The translations under genes and the position numbers were made by a program. A model generated the notes under the pieces. The model ran no database searches and had not been told where the DNA came from. It saw only the letters and a program-made list of their open reading frames with translations. Positions 31,775 through 41,757 of a stretch of DNA of 64,000 nucleotides are shown here, in pieces. Numbering within the stretch: the first letter of the stretch is position 1; each line of letters opens with the position of its first letter. The stretch is from Cyanobacteriota bacterium (GTDB taxonomy: Bacteria; Acidobacteriota; Vicinamibacteria; Vicinamibacterales; UBA2999), in the NCBI GenBank assembly GCA_019752015.1, contig JAIEMQ010000001.1, positions 23,784 through 87,783 of the forward strand. The letters are read 5' to 3'.

Positions 31775-33790
31775 CTACGCGGCCGGATGTAGCGCCGGGG
31801 CCTTCTGTAACAGGCGGCGTTCCGCGCCCCACGCGCCGGCTGCGGCAATCACCACCACGATCGTCAGCAGGAAGTTGCTCGATCGCAACAGGTCCTGATC
31901 GTGCAGCGATCGCAGCGCCATTGCCGTTGTCAGCAATCCCGCCGACATTCCCGCCACCCACGCCGCCAGGAATCCCCGTCGTCGATACAACAAGACGATG
32001 ATCGCCGTCGCGATGGTCATGCCGGCGGCGAGGACGAGCCCCGGCAGAATCCTGTCCTGATCGTTGGCGGCGAACAGGCCCGCCGTGAGTGAGACGGCGA
32101 TCGTCGACACCATCGGATTGACGCGATAGCGATCGCACACCTCGACGACGAAGATGACGCCGAGCACGAGGAACGCGGCGGTGGTGAGCTGGTCGCCGAC
32201 CATGGTGCCAAAACTGGCGTCAACGGCGTTCAGCTCGCGCGAGATCGATGGCTCGAAGCCGGCGACGTTGAGCGCCGCCCAATCTGTAAGCACACGGAGT
32301 GCCGCCGCGGCTGCTCCCGCACAGACGCCCTCGAACAGCGATGCCGACACCGCCGGCAGGAGGACGCGTCCCCGTGTCAGCTGTTCGGCGGCCCACATCC
32401 GCGCCGGGCTGCGGCGTCCAATCCACAGCAGCACGCCACTCAACGCCGGCAACACTGTGCCGATCAGCAGGATGGTCACAGCGAGGACTCCGACGATGCT
32501 CTGAAAAATGCCGGAGCTGCCGATCGAGCTGAGCGCAACCTGAAGGATGACCAGCGCACACAGCGCGAGTGGCAGGCGGCGGGTCAGCGCGTCCCAGTTC
32601 CTGGTCTTGAACAGGAAGTACAGACCGAAGCCCCAGCCGATGACGAACGTCGCGACCAGCACGAACGGCCTGCGCCCTTGAAGATCTGCATCGCCATCGG
32701 CGTCTCTGGCGCCTTGTAACCGCGCGGCTGCTCGAAAGATCGCTCAATCAAAATCAGCTTCTCGCCTTGCAGGCCGGCTTGCAGCTGCTCAACGTGCCCG
32801 TACTTGGTGTCCCGGCTTCGCCACGCCATCTCGGTCTTGCCGGGCGGGTAGTCGCGATCGAGGACTTCGACCTGGTAGCCGGATGCGTCGATGCCGAATG
32901 CCTTCTTGATCGCCTCGAGGCCGATCGATTCGGCTCTCGCGCGATCGGCGTGCGTCACCTTGGCGTCGGTCGCGTAGCCGGTTGCAAATGCGACCAGAGC
33001 GCCTTTCGGATCGAGACGAACGGCATAATCGCCGGCGGCCATCGCCTCGAGACCGCCGGACGGATTCGCGGTCTGCGTGATGCCCGCACGCCAACAGGCC
33101 ACGGGTGTGCCCTCGCGGATCGCGTCGCGCGCAGCGGCGAGGGCTGCCATCTCGGTGATTTCTTCGATGTCGACCGCATCGATGAACGTGACCGAGGTCC
33201 GTTGTCCGGTCGCGGTGTAACCGAAACTCTGAATGGTGTCGCGTGCCTTGGTCAGCACCGCGCCTTCCGGAAGCGTCACGGAATCCTGGGAGCCGGCGCG
33301 CCGCGCGAACGTGGCCACGCCGAAGTCGAGCACTTTCACGTAGCCGTCGGGCCGCAGCATCAGGTTGTCGGGCTTGATGTCGCGGTGAACGATGCCCGCG
33401 GCGTGAGCGGCCGAGAGCGCCGATGCCGTCTGGATCGTGATGTCGAGAATCTCGCGCAGCGTCAGCGGGCCGCGGGCAACGCGATCGCGCAGCGTTTCTC
33501 CATCGACGGAGCTCCGAGACCAGGAACCGCGAGCCGTCGTGATCGCCGACTTCGTGGATGGTCAGGATGTTCGGATGGTTGAGAGCGGAAGCGGCCCTCG
33601 CTTCGTGCAGGAAGCGGCTCAATCGCTCCGGGTCCGGGCTCAATTCCTGCCGCAGCACCTTCAACGCCACCGGACGGCCGAGCGTGGGATCGACGGCTTT
33701 ATAGACCTCGCCCATGCCGCCGCTGCCCAGCAGTCCTTGGATTTGATAGCGGCCGACGTGCCGCCGGCGGTCAGAGACATGCCAGGACAT
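31775..33790 (-). pseudogene. Ser/Thr protein kinase with membrane C-terminus, frameshifted and lacking the C-lobe
   Basis: From 33790 the frame reads [20 protein letters not shown] with VALKVL, then shifts by one base near 33510; the next frame continues [45 protein letters not shown]. Instead of the activation loop and C-lobe comes an unrelated segment ([20 protein letters not shown] ... [12 protein letters not shown]), and after another shift near 32680 a membrane domain of about eight helices down to 31775. So the ATP-binding lobe and HRD/DFG remain but the substrate lobe is missing. Confidence 0.75.
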
Positions 33791-33798
33791 AATAGAGC

Positions 33799-36075
33799 AT
33801 GCATTCCATTCGACGAATCAGCGCCACCGCTGTGGCATGCGCGCTCCTGACCGTCAGCCTGGTTGCCCGGCAGGACGAGCGGTGGAAAGCCCTTGAAGCG
33901 CAGATCGATCGCATCTACGCGCAGAACGAGTACGCGCTGCCGCGATTTGGCCCAGCGCGATGGCTCGCCGACGGCGTGTCGTATACGACCGTCGAGCGCG
34001 GCGCCAATGGCGGATCGGAAATCATCAAGTACGACGCCGCGACCGGCAACCGCAGCGTGCTGATCTCGGCGGCGCAGCTGACGCCGGCGGGTGGACAGTC
34101 GCCGCTGACGATCGCCGATTACGTGTGGTCGGATGATGATTCGAAGCTGTTGATCTTCACGAACACGCAGAAAGTGTGGCGTCAGAATACCCGCGGTGAT
34201 TACTGGGTGCTGAGCCTGCCTCGCCGAAGCTCGGAGAGCGGAGGCGGGCTCAAGCAGGCGGGGACGACACACCCGGCCGCGTCGTTGATGTTCGCGAAGT
34301 TCTCGCCCGATGCGACGCGCGTTGCCTACGTGCGCGGCAATAACATTTACGTGGAGCGGCTCGACGACGGCAGGGTCACGCAGCTGACCAACGACGGCTC
34401 CGAGAACATCATCAACGGCACGTCGGACTGGGTCTACGAGGAAGAGTTCGGCGTCCGCGACGGCTTCCGCTTCAGCCCCGACGGCAAGTCGATCGTGTAC
34501 TGGCAGTTCGATCAATCCGGCGTCGGCATTTTCTCGCTCATCAACAACACCGACGCTCTCTATCCAGTCATCACGAAGATTCCCTATCCGAAGGCGGGCA
34601 CCACCAACTCAGCGGCGCGAGTGGGCGTAGTCAGCGCCGAAGGCGGTGCGACGACGTGGATCAAGACCGAAGGTGATCCGCGCAACACCTATCTGGCGCG
34701 CATCGGCTGGATCGACAACAACACCGTGGCGATTCAGCAGCTGAATCGCCTGCAGAACCGCAACGACTTCCTCTCGGCCGACGTGAAGAGCGGCGCGGTC
34801 AAGCGCATCTTCCGTGACGAATCGCCGCAGTGGGTCGATGTCAACGAGGAAGTGCCGTGGGTCGATGGCGGCCGCACGTTCCTCTGGCAGAGCGAGAAGG
34901 ACGGCTTCAATAAGGTCTACCGTGTGCCAAGGGAAGGCGGCACCGGCCAGGTGATCACCAGGTTCGATGCCGACGTGACGGACATTGCGGGCTTCGATGA
35001 GAAAGCCGGCTGGATGTATTTTCGCGCCTCGCCGGATAACGCCGGCCAGCGCTATCTCTATCGATCGCGTCTCGATGGCAGCGGTACGCCCGAGCGCGTG
35101 ACGCCCGCGAGCCAGCCGGGCACGCATCGCTATGACGTGTCGCCGACCGGCAAGATGGCGTTCCATACGTACTCGCAGTTCGAGCGGCCCTCGCTGACGG
35201 AAGTGATCGAGCTGCCGGGCCACAAGCCGGTCCGCGCGCTGACCGATCCGTCGGCGGTGATCGCCAGGGTGAAGCCGCTGCTGAATCCGCCGGCGGAGTT
35301 TTTCCGCGTCGAGATCGGCGAAGGCGTCGAGCTCGATGGCTACATGCTGAAGCCGTCGACGTTCGACGCGACGAAGAAATATCCGTTCATCACGCACGTC
35401 TACGGCGAGCCGGCGGGGCAGACGGTCAACGATTCGTGGGGCGGCTCGCAGCTGCTGTTCCATCGCGCGCTGGCCGAGGCCGGCTACATCATCATCAGCA
35501 TCGACAACCGCGGCACGCCGGCGCCGAGGGGAACGGCGTGGCGCAAGATCGTCTACGGCACCGTCGGCGATCTGTCGTCGAAGGATCAAGCCGCCGCGGT
35601 GAAAGCGCTCGTGGCGACGTCCTCGTTCCTCGACAAGGATCGCGTGGGCGTGTGGGGCTGGAGCGGCGGCGGTACCAACACGCTGAACGCGATGTTCCGA
35701 TTCCCCGATGTCTACAAGGTCGGCGTATCCGTGGCGCCCGTGCCGGATCAGCGTCTCTACGACACGATCTACCAGGAGCGCTACATGGGGCTGCCGCACG
35801 ACAACGCGGCGGGCTACAAGGTCGGGTCGGCGATCAACTTCGCCGAAGGCCTCCAGGGGAAACTGCTGATCGTCCACGGCACCGGAGACGACAACGTCCA
35901 CGCGCAGGGCACCGAGAAACTGGTCAACCGCCTGATCGAGCTCGGCAAGCCGTTCGACGCGATGATGTATCCGAATCGCACGCACAGCATTTCGGAAGGC
36001 ATGGGCACGACGCCGCACGTCTACAAACTGATCGCGCGCTACTTCTACACCAACCTCCCGCCCGGCCCTCGCTGA
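33799..36075 (+). CDS. Secreted dipeptidyl peptidase IV-type S9 peptidase
   Basis: 758 residues with an N-terminal signal ([15 protein letters not shown]). The DPP IV propeller holds the Glu pair motif [10 protein letters not shown] that binds the substrate N-terminus. The catalytic domain has GWSGGG (Ser ~622), GTGDDNVH (Asp ~696) and NRTHSIS (His ~727). The enzyme removes X-Pro or X-Ala dipeptides. Between WVLSL and the next strand, residues [15 protein letters not shown] come from the repeat at 34217-34250. It is divergent from the broken kinase gene. Confidence 0.93.
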   Translation: MHSIRRISATAVACALLTVSLVARQDERWKALEAQIDRIYAQNEYALPRFGPARWLADGVSYTTVERGANGGSEIIKYDAATGNRSVLISAAQLTPAGGQSPLTIADYVWSDDDSKLLIFTNTQKVWRQNTRGDYWVLSLPRRSSESGGGLKQAGTTHPAASLMFAKFSPDATRVAYVRGNNIYVERLDDGRVTQLTNDGSENIINGTSDWVYEEEFGVRDGFRFSPDGKSIVYWQFDQSGVGIFSLINNTDALYPVITKIPYPKAGTTNSAARVGVVSAEGGATTWIKTEGDPRNTYLARIGWIDNNTVAIQQLNRLQNRNDFLSADVKSGAVKRIFRDESPQWVDVNEEVPWVDGGRTFLWQSEKDGFNKVYRVPREGGTGQVITRFDADVTDIAGFDEKAGWMYFRASPDNAGQRYLYRSRLDGSGTPERVTPASQPGTHRYDVSPTGKMAFHTYSQFERPSLTEVIELPGHKPVRALTDPSAVIARVKPLLNPPAEFFRVEIGEGVELDGYMLKPSTFDATKKYPFITHVYGEPAGQTVNDSWGGSQLLFHRALAEAGYIIISIDNRGTPAPRGTAWRKIVYGTVGDLSSKDQAAAVKALVATSSFLDKDRVGVWGWSGGGTNTLNAMFRFPDVYKVGVSVAPVPDQRLYDTIYQERYMGLPHDNAAGYKVGSAINFAEGLQGKLLIVHGTGDDNVHAQGTEKLVNRLIELGKPFDAMMYPNRTHSISEGMGTTPHVYKLIARYFYTNLPPGPR
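34217..34250. repeat. GCCTCGCCGAAGC repeat inside the DPP IV gene
   Basis: TGCCTCGCCGAAGC-TCGGAGA-GCGGAGGCGGG has the same ends as the copy at 8525-8561 with a different loop. Frame is preserved. Confidence 0.75.
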
Positions 36076-36120
36076 GTGGCAGCCCGCTTGCTTCCTCTAT
36101 TCGCCACGAATGGAGGAAGC

Positions 36121-36915
36121 ATGGCGGACACGGCGAAACCCCTGGCGGTTGTGACGGGTGCCTCGAGCGGTATTGGCTTCGAGCTGGCAAAGCTCTGCGC
36201 GGAGAGCGGTTTCAATCTCATCATTGCCGCGGACATGCCCGAGATCGAGCAGGCGGCAGAGGCGCTGCGATCGACCGGCGTTACGGTCGAGCCGTTGCTC
36301 ACCGATCTGGCGACGCGCCAGGGCGTTGAACAACTGCACGCTTTGATCGGCGGCAGGAATGTTGACTACTTGCTTGCCAATGCTGGACATGGACTGGGAC
36401 GGGCGTTTCTCGATCAGGACTTCGACGAGATCGAGCACGTCATCGATACCAACATCACCGGCACGGTTTATCTGATCCAGCTCGTCACGCGCGAAATGCG
36501 CGCCCGCGGCGAGGGAAAACTCCTAATCACGGGATCGATCGCCGGCTTCATGCCGGGATCGTTCTCCGCGGTCTACAACGGCACCAAGGCCTTCATCAAC
36601 AGCTTCTCGTTTGCGCTGCGCAATGAGCTGAAGGATTCCGGCGTCACGGTGACGTGCCTGATGCCAGGCGCGACCGACACGGATTTCTTCGAGCGCGCCG
36701 ACGAAGTCGATACCAAGGTCGGCGCCGAGGAGAAAGATCTGGCTTACGACGTCGCCAGGGATGGCTTCGACGCGATGATGGCCGGCAAGGGAGATCTCGT
36801 GTCGGGCCTCTACAACAAGATGACGACCGCGATGGCGAGCGTCACGCCCGCCGGGATGGCCGCCGAGCAGCATCGCAAGCTCGCGGAGCCGGGTACCGAC
36901 AAGAACGCCACGTAA
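36121..36915 (+). CDS. Short-chain dehydrogenase/reductase
   Basis: 264 residues from ATG 36121, with GGAGG upstream. Nucleotide-binding TGASSGIG, structural NAG in LLANAGHGLG, catalytic Ser in ITGSIAG and YNGTK (Tyr ~151, Lys ~155) are all present, so it is a complete classical SDR. An acidic pair in the NAD(P) pocket region (AADMPE) hints at NAD. The substrate is unknown. Confidence 0.92.
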   Translation: MADTAKPLAVVTGASSGIGFELAKLCAESGFNLIIAADMPEIEQAAEALRSTGVTVEPLLTDLATRQGVEQLHALIGGRNVDYLLANAGHGLGRAFLDQDFDEIEHVIDTNITGTVYLIQLVTREMRARGEGKLLITGSIAGFMPGSFSAVYNGTKAFINSFSFALRNELKDSGVTVTCLMPGATDTDFFERADEVDTKVGAEEKDLAYDVARDGFDAMMAGKGDLVSGLYNKMTTAMASVTPAGMAAEQHRKLAEPGTDKNAT

Positions 36916-36916
36916 A

Positions 36917-38467
36917 TTACTTCGGCAACCTCGCCTGGGCGGCTTTCACTTCATCTTCGGTGAAGGCCGCCTCGAACACCTCGAGGCCGTCCAGGAATGC
37001 CGCGACGTCCTTCAGCGAGAAACCAAGCGTCTGCAGGCGCGCGGTATCCAGATGCAGCTGGTTGTTCGCCGCATCGTCGTAGTAGTTGATGATCTGCCCG
37101 GTCGCATCGAACTTCTTCTTCAATTGATCGATGACCTGATCGAGATAGACGCGCCCTCCGGGCGGCGGCTCTGGCGGCGCGCCGTGATCGGCGGTGATGA
37201 TCGTGACGCTGCGGCCGGGGCCGCCAACCTTCTTGTCGACCAACGCCAGGTACGCCGCGATCTGGCGATCGAGCTCGGCCAGCGTCTCACGCTGCTCGTT
37301 TGATTGCGGCCCGTACTCGTGCGCCGTGTAATCGGGGCCTTTCATGTTGACGTAGATGAGGTCGGTCACTTCATCGGCGCCAATCGCCGAGTCGTTGACG
37401 ACCGCGAGGAGCGCTTCGGCCTCGTATTTCTGGAACAGCGCCGACGCGCGGAACTTCTGCGTGCTCGCGATATCGTGGCCCATCCACTTGCCGCCGGCGG
37501 CTTCCCAGATCTTTCTGCCGACGAAATGATCGAGCACCTTCGGTTTCGTATAGCAGGTGTCGTTGGTTTCCCAACCGCCGTCGGGACCGCCGTAGCTGGC
37601 GGCAAGGATCTTCTTGCCGCTGATGAGACAAGCGCCGCGGCCGACGAGTCCCGCCACGGCTCTGATCGCGCCGCCCTGGCCGATGATCACGGCCTTGCCG
37701 TCGGTCTGGAGGTTCCAGTTGTCGGCAAGCGTCAGCGTCATCAGCTCCTGCGTGTCGAGGCGGTTGTAGGCTTCCTGGAATCTGCCGGTAGCGCGATTGA
37801 ACAGGTTGTTGACGGTGATGCCGTGGAATCGCGGCTCGCTGCCGGTGCCGATGTTGGCGTGGCCGACGCTCGTCACGGTCGGCAGCACCACCGTGCGTGC
37901 TTCTGAGAACCACGCGCCTTCCTTGCGCATGCGCGTCAGCGTTGGCATCACCGCGGCATAGGTGTCGAAGTAATCCGCGCGCATCGCATCGAGGACGATC
38001 ACCGAGACGACGCGCGGACGGCCCTGACCTGGTGCGATGGCTTCGTTGAGAATGCGTCCCGTATACGTTGGCAGCGACGCTGCGCCGATCATCGACCCGA
38101 CGGTCGGTGCGATGTCCTGCTGTTTCGCCGGCACTGAGAAGGATCCGCCCTTCACGAACGGCGCGCCGTGAAACAGGATCGGGATCCGCACGTCGTAGTC
38201 CCACGGCGATCCGTGCATGAAGACATAGAGCGGGTCGCGCGAGGTCACGAACCAGCCCTGCTTCGGGATGACGTAGACCTGGCCGCTGCGCCCCGGGAAA
38301 TACGCGCGCGCGAACATGTCGAGCCATTGCTGGCGCTGCGACGCCGCCGCTTGGGATCGCTGCTCGATGACCGGCGCCGGTTGCGTCGCGGGCTTCTGCG
38401 GCTGCGAGGACTTGCAGGCGAACACGAACAGCGGTGCCAGAAGGAGAGCAATACGCAGGCGAATCAC
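36917..38467 (-). CDS. Alkaline-phosphatase-superfamily lipoprotein (phosphodiesterase/PafA-like)
   Basis: 516 residues with a lipobox (LLLAPLFVFAC). Superfamily metal-site blocks: VIVLDAMRADYFDTY, nucleophile Thr in LPTVTSVGHANIGTGSEP, NMKGPDYTAHEYGP and TADHGAPPEPP. The fold acts on phosphate mono- or diesters in the periplasm. It converges with the SDR gene with only one base between the stops. The C-terminus ends in FTEDEVKAAQARLPK. Confidence 0.9.
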   Translation of the reverse strand: MIRLRIALLLAPLFVFACKSSQPQKPATQPAPVIEQRSQAAASQRQQWLDMFARAYFPGRSGQVYVIPKQGWFVTSRDPLYVFMHGSPWDYDVRIPILFHGAPFVKGGSFSVPAKQQDIAPTVGSMIGAASLPTYTGRILNEAIAPGQGRPRVVSVIVLDAMRADYFDTYAAVMPTLTRMRKEGAWFSEARTVVLPTVTSVGHANIGTGSEPRFHGITVNNLFNRATGRFQEAYNRLDTQELMTLTLADNWNLQTDGKAVIIGQGGAIRAVAGLVGRGACLISGKKILAASYGGPDGGWETNDTCYTKPKVLDHFVGRKIWEAAGGKWMGHDIASTQKFRASALFQKYEAEALLAVVNDSAIGADEVTDLIYVNMKGPDYTAHEYGPQSNEQRETLAELDRQIAAYLALVDKKVGGPGRSVTIITADHGAPPEPPPGGRVYLDQVIDQLKKKFDATGQIINYYDDAANNQLHLDTARLQTLGFSLKDVAAFLDGLEVFEAAFTEDEVKAAQARLPK

Positions 38468-38500
38468 CCCGCCATTTTCCTCGAAACCGCGTCGCTGCTG

Positions 38501-38711
38501 CTACATCCAGGGGCCGAAACTGCGTCGCCGCTGCTACATCCGGGGGCTGGCCCCAAACGTAGTGTCGTGGCTACATCCGGGGGCTGGCCCCCAACGTAGC
38601 GTCGTGGCTACATCCGGGGGCTGGCCCCCAACGTAGCGTCGTGGCTACATCCGGGGGCTGGCCCCAAACGTAGTGTCGAGCTACACCCGGGGCCTGGCAC
38701 CTAACGTAGTT
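38501..38711. repeat. REP array, six units with 37-bp period
   Basis: Units start at 38501, 38534, 38571, 38608, 38645 and 38681. Each reads CTACATCCGGGGGCTGGCCC then CAACGTAG, that is, outer CTAC/GTAG and an inner GGGG..CCCC stem, the classical REP hairpin. The array lies just downstream of the transposase gene. The same unit appears inverted on the other side of that gene. Confidence 0.9.
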
Positions 38712-38737
38712 GTTACTCGGAAATTGGCCGCAACCGG

Positions 38738-39622
38738 CTATCCGCGTCGGGGGCGGAATTCGTCGCCGGGATGCCGTGAGCGGCTATGGTCGCGAAACAG
38801 CTTGCTGATCGTTACGCGATGCATTTGAACGTGACGTGCGATCTCGACAATCCGGTACCCATGTTCAACGCGCGCCGCATACACGGCCTCCGGCAGATCC
38901 GCTCGCGGCAGTGTGCTGGGAAGCAGTTCCGAAAGCGGCGCTCGCAGAATCGACCGATAACGTCGTGGCATCGCGCCTACGCGGAGACTATCCCCCACGT
39001 AGGAACGGATCACGCGTCTCGCGGCTTCGGCGTCAACGTCCAGCCCGAACTGGTCGAAATACGCGACGACCGGCTTTGCTTCTTGCATCAGCGTGTGGAA
39101 CCGCCATTGCGCGTCAATCAGCGGAATCCCGTCAAATAGCGTTTCGAGCCATCGCAGGGACAAGTGGCGCGGGGTTGGCAGCAAGCCGACCGTCGCTCGA
39201 TAGGTACTCCACGGATAATCCTCGATCTTGCTGACCAGGCCAGCGCTCACAGGATTGAGAAAGACATAGCACAGCGCAATCAAGAGGTGGATGTCGTTCT
39301 CGATTACGACCGGGATATAGCGGCGCTGAAACAAGTGCCCGACGTGACCATAGCGATTGTTCACGTAGGTTGCATAACGGCTCTCCACGGCGCCGACGAA
39401 ATCGGCGAGGTTGCCAAAGGGCGTTGTGATGATCATGTGGAAGTGGTTGCCCATCAAACACAGCGCGCACAGAACAACGCCGTGCGTCGTAAGTTCCTCG
39501 CAGATGATTCGCCAGAAGACCCAGCGATCCTGTTTATGTTCGAAGATGATTACTTTCCGGTTTCCCCGGTTAGTAATGTGAAAGGTCCCACCAGCGATTT
39601 CTTCCTGAAGCGGTCGACTCAT
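38738..39622 (-). CDS. REP-associated tyrosine transposase (RAYT, Y1/HUH family)
   Basis: 294 residues from ATG 39622 (frame open to 39676). Conserved start RPLQEEIAGGTFHITNRGN, HUH motif NHFHMI in CLMGNHFHMIITTP, catalytic Tyr likely in ESRYATYVNNRYGHVGHLF followed by QRRYIPVVIEND, then YVFLNPVSAGLV and YPWSTYRATVG. An HTH-like C-terminal segment (IVEIARHVQMHRVTISKLF) is present, as in longer RAYTs. Flanked on both sides by REP arrays in opposite orientation, so it is probably a REPtron: a domesticated transposase that spreads and maintains REPs. Confidence 0.92.
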   Translation of the reverse strand: MSRPLQEEIAGGTFHITNRGNRKVIIFEHKQDRWVFWRIICEELTTHGVVLCALCLMGNHFHMIITTPFGNLADFVGAVESRYATYVNNRYGHVGHLFQRRYIPVVIENDIHLLIALCYVFLNPVSAGLVSKIEDYPWSTYRATVGLLPTPRHLSLRWLETLFDGIPLIDAQWRFHTLMQEAKPVVAYFDQFGLDVDAEAARRVIRSYVGDSLRVGAMPRRYRSILRAPLSELLPSTLPRADLPEAVYAARVEHGYRIVEIARHVQMHRVTISKLFRDHSRSRHPGDEFRPRRG

Positions 39623-39783
39623 GCGGCGATCAGGATCAACTTTGATGCCGACCAAGCATTTGCAGGAAACCGTCACAAATCTTTCGGGATCACGGGAAAG
39701 CGAGTTTGCGAGTGGCAGTAGTTGCGATGCGAATGGCCGGCAAGCGTTGAGATTCTTGCGACGTTACCGCGATGACGAGTGAG

Positions 39784-39960
39784 CTACGGTAGGGGCCAGC
39801 CCCCGAAGGTAGCTCTAGCGATTGCGAAGGCTACGGTAGGGGCCAGCCCCCGAAGGTAGTTCTAGCAATCACGAGGACTACGTTTGGGGCCAGCCCTCGA
39901 ATGTAGCCGATACAAATGGAGACGAGCGATGCGTAGCCAGCAGTTGGGGCCAGCCCCCCG
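39784..39960. repeat. Inverted REP units on the other side of the RAYT gene
   Basis: Full units at 39784-39812, 39831-39859 and 39878-39906 (CTACGGTAGGGGCCAGCCCC then CGAAGGTAG), plus a partial one at 39933-39960. They are reverse complements of the 38501 array and are more diverged and less regularly spaced. Confidence 0.88.
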
Positions 39961-39981
39961 TTGAGAGTTATGATTCAGCGC

Positions 39982-41721
39982 ATGAAAAATCGCCTTGTCC
40001 TGGCAGCCCTTGCGATTCCCGTGCTCGCGATGGTGGTCTCGGCCCAGCGTCCGGCCGACGCGCCGCCCACCGCTCCGTCGGGCAAGCCGCCCGACTCCGT
40101 CTTCATCGAAGACCTGACGTGGGCGGAAGTGCGCGATCTGATCGCGGGCGGCACGACCAACGTCATCATCGGCACCGCCGGCACCGAGCAGAAGGGGCCG
40201 CACATGGTCGACGGCGAGCACAAGTTCGTCATGGAGTACACCGCCGACAAGATCGCGCGCTCGATGGGCAAGACGCTCGTCGCGCCTGTCGTCACCTACG
40301 TGCCCGAGGGCAGCTGGGAAAACATCGGCGGCCACATGGCAAAGCCGGGCACGATCACGCTGCCGGAAGATCGCTTCGTCGAGCTGCTCGTCTCCGCGGG
40401 CCGCAGCCTCAAGGCCGGCGGCTTCAAGAAGATCTGGTTCCTCGGCGAATCGGGCGGCAATCGCACCGGCATGCGATCGGCCGCGGAGAAGTTGAACGCG
40501 CTATGGAACGGCGCCGCGACCGCGTACTGGGTCGACGACTACTACACCAAGGCGCACGCCGAGCAAAACACGTGGGCGGCGAAGTACCTGAAAGTCGCCG
40601 ACAACGAAGTCGGCAACCACGCCAACATCCTCGACACCTCCGAGCTGCTGTTCGTCGCACCGAAACACATTCGAAAAGATCGCCTCACCGGCAACGACTA
40701 CGCGAACAACGGCGTGAGCGGCAACAACCAGGGCAAGTCGACGCCGGAAGTCGGCAAGGCGCTGTTGCAGATCAAAATGGATCTGGCGCTCGCGCAGATC
40801 AAACGCATGCAGGCCGGCACTGAACAACCGGTTGCGGCGCCGCAGCAGCAGGGCGGGGGCGGCGGTGGTGGCGGCCGCGGCGGACAGGGCGGCGGCGGTC
40901 AGCGTCCGCAGACCGCGTCGCTCGAGCCGACCATGCATACGGCGCCGGCCTCGGCGACGCCGACCAAGGCTCCCGACACCGTGTTCATCGACGAGCTGAC
41001 CTGGGAAGAGAATCGCGATGCGATGAAAGCCGGCAAGACCGTGTTCATTGTCCCCACCGGCGGCACCGAGAAGAACGGCTACCACATGGTGATGGGCAAA
41101 CATAATTTCATCGTTGCCCACAGCGCGAACCTGATGGCGCGCAAACTGGGCAACGCGCTCGTGGCGCCGACGATTCAATACGTGCCGGAGGGTGATCCCG
41201 ATCGACAGAACCCCGGCGCGATCTCGCTGCCGTCGCCGGCCTACGATATGTTGCTCGACGCGGCGGCGCGCAGCCTCAAGGCGCATGGCGCCACGGAAAT
41301 CCTGTTCATCGGCGACAGCGGCGGCAACCAGCAGGGCATGCGCGACGTCGCGGCCAAGTTGAACGAAGAGTGGAAGGGCAAGGGCCCGCGCGTGTTCGCG
41401 CTGACCGATTACTACGAGGGCGGCCGCGAGCACTATCGCGCGTGGATGGCAGCCGCGTTCGGCTACACCGACGACATCATCGGCAGCCACGCCGGCATCA
41501 GCGACACGTCGCAGATGCTGCACGTGCGTCCGAGCGGCGTGCGCAAGGATCAGATCAAGCCGTGGGGCGGCCCGAAGGATTCGGGCGTGTCGGGCGATCC
41601 GATGAAGGCGACCGCGGAGATCGGGCGCATGGGCATCCAGTTCAAGATCAATGCGGCGCTGAATCAATACAAGACGTTGAAGAACCCGCCGCCGCAGCGA
41701 GGCGGCCGGCCCGGCCAATAA
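39982..41721 (+). CDS. Secreted protein with two creatininase-like domains
   Basis: 579 residues from ATG 39982 (ATG 39970 possible). After a signal peptide (LVLAALAIPVLAMVVSA) come two creatininase-family domains, about 30-265 and 325-560, joined by a Gly/Gln-rich linker. Family blocks recur in both: GTAGTEQKGPHM and PTGGTEKNGYHM, LGESGGNR and GDSGGNQ, GNHANILDTSELL and GSHAGISDTSQML. The canonical metal-site pattern (TEQHGPH ... HGGN ... HAGxxET) is changed at several positions in both copies, so hydrolase activity is doubtful. Confidence 0.85.
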   Translation: MKNRLVLAALAIPVLAMVVSAQRPADAPPTAPSGKPPDSVFIEDLTWAEVRDLIAGGTTNVIIGTAGTEQKGPHMVDGEHKFVMEYTADKIARSMGKTLVAPVVTYVPEGSWENIGGHMAKPGTITLPEDRFVELLVSAGRSLKAGGFKKIWFLGESGGNRTGMRSAAEKLNALWNGAATAYWVDDYYTKAHAEQNTWAAKYLKVADNEVGNHANILDTSELLFVAPKHIRKDRLTGNDYANNGVSGNNQGKSTPEVGKALLQIKMDLALAQIKRMQAGTEQPVAAPQQQGGGGGGGGRGGQGGGGQRPQTASLEPTMHTAPASATPTKAPDTVFIDELTWEENRDAMKAGKTVFIVPTGGTEKNGYHMVMGKHNFIVAHSANLMARKLGNALVAPTIQYVPEGDPDRQNPGAISLPSPAYDMLLDAAARSLKAHGATEILFIGDSGGNQQGMRDVAAKLNEEWKGKGPRVFALTDYYEGGREHYRAWMAAAFGYTDDIIGSHAGISDTSQMLHVRPSGVRKDQIKPWGGPKDSGVSGDPMKATAEIGRMGIQFKINAALNQYKTLKNPPPQRGGRPGQ

Positions 41722-41757
41722 GCACGGAATTGCACGCCCTGACGGTTAGGGGGCGTT

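Noticed and set aside
38501..38711. Regular 37-bp period resembling a CRISPR array
   Set aside because: Units are contiguous and nearly identical with no variable spacers, no cas genes are near, and the unit is a REP hairpin shared with the other side of a RAYT gene.
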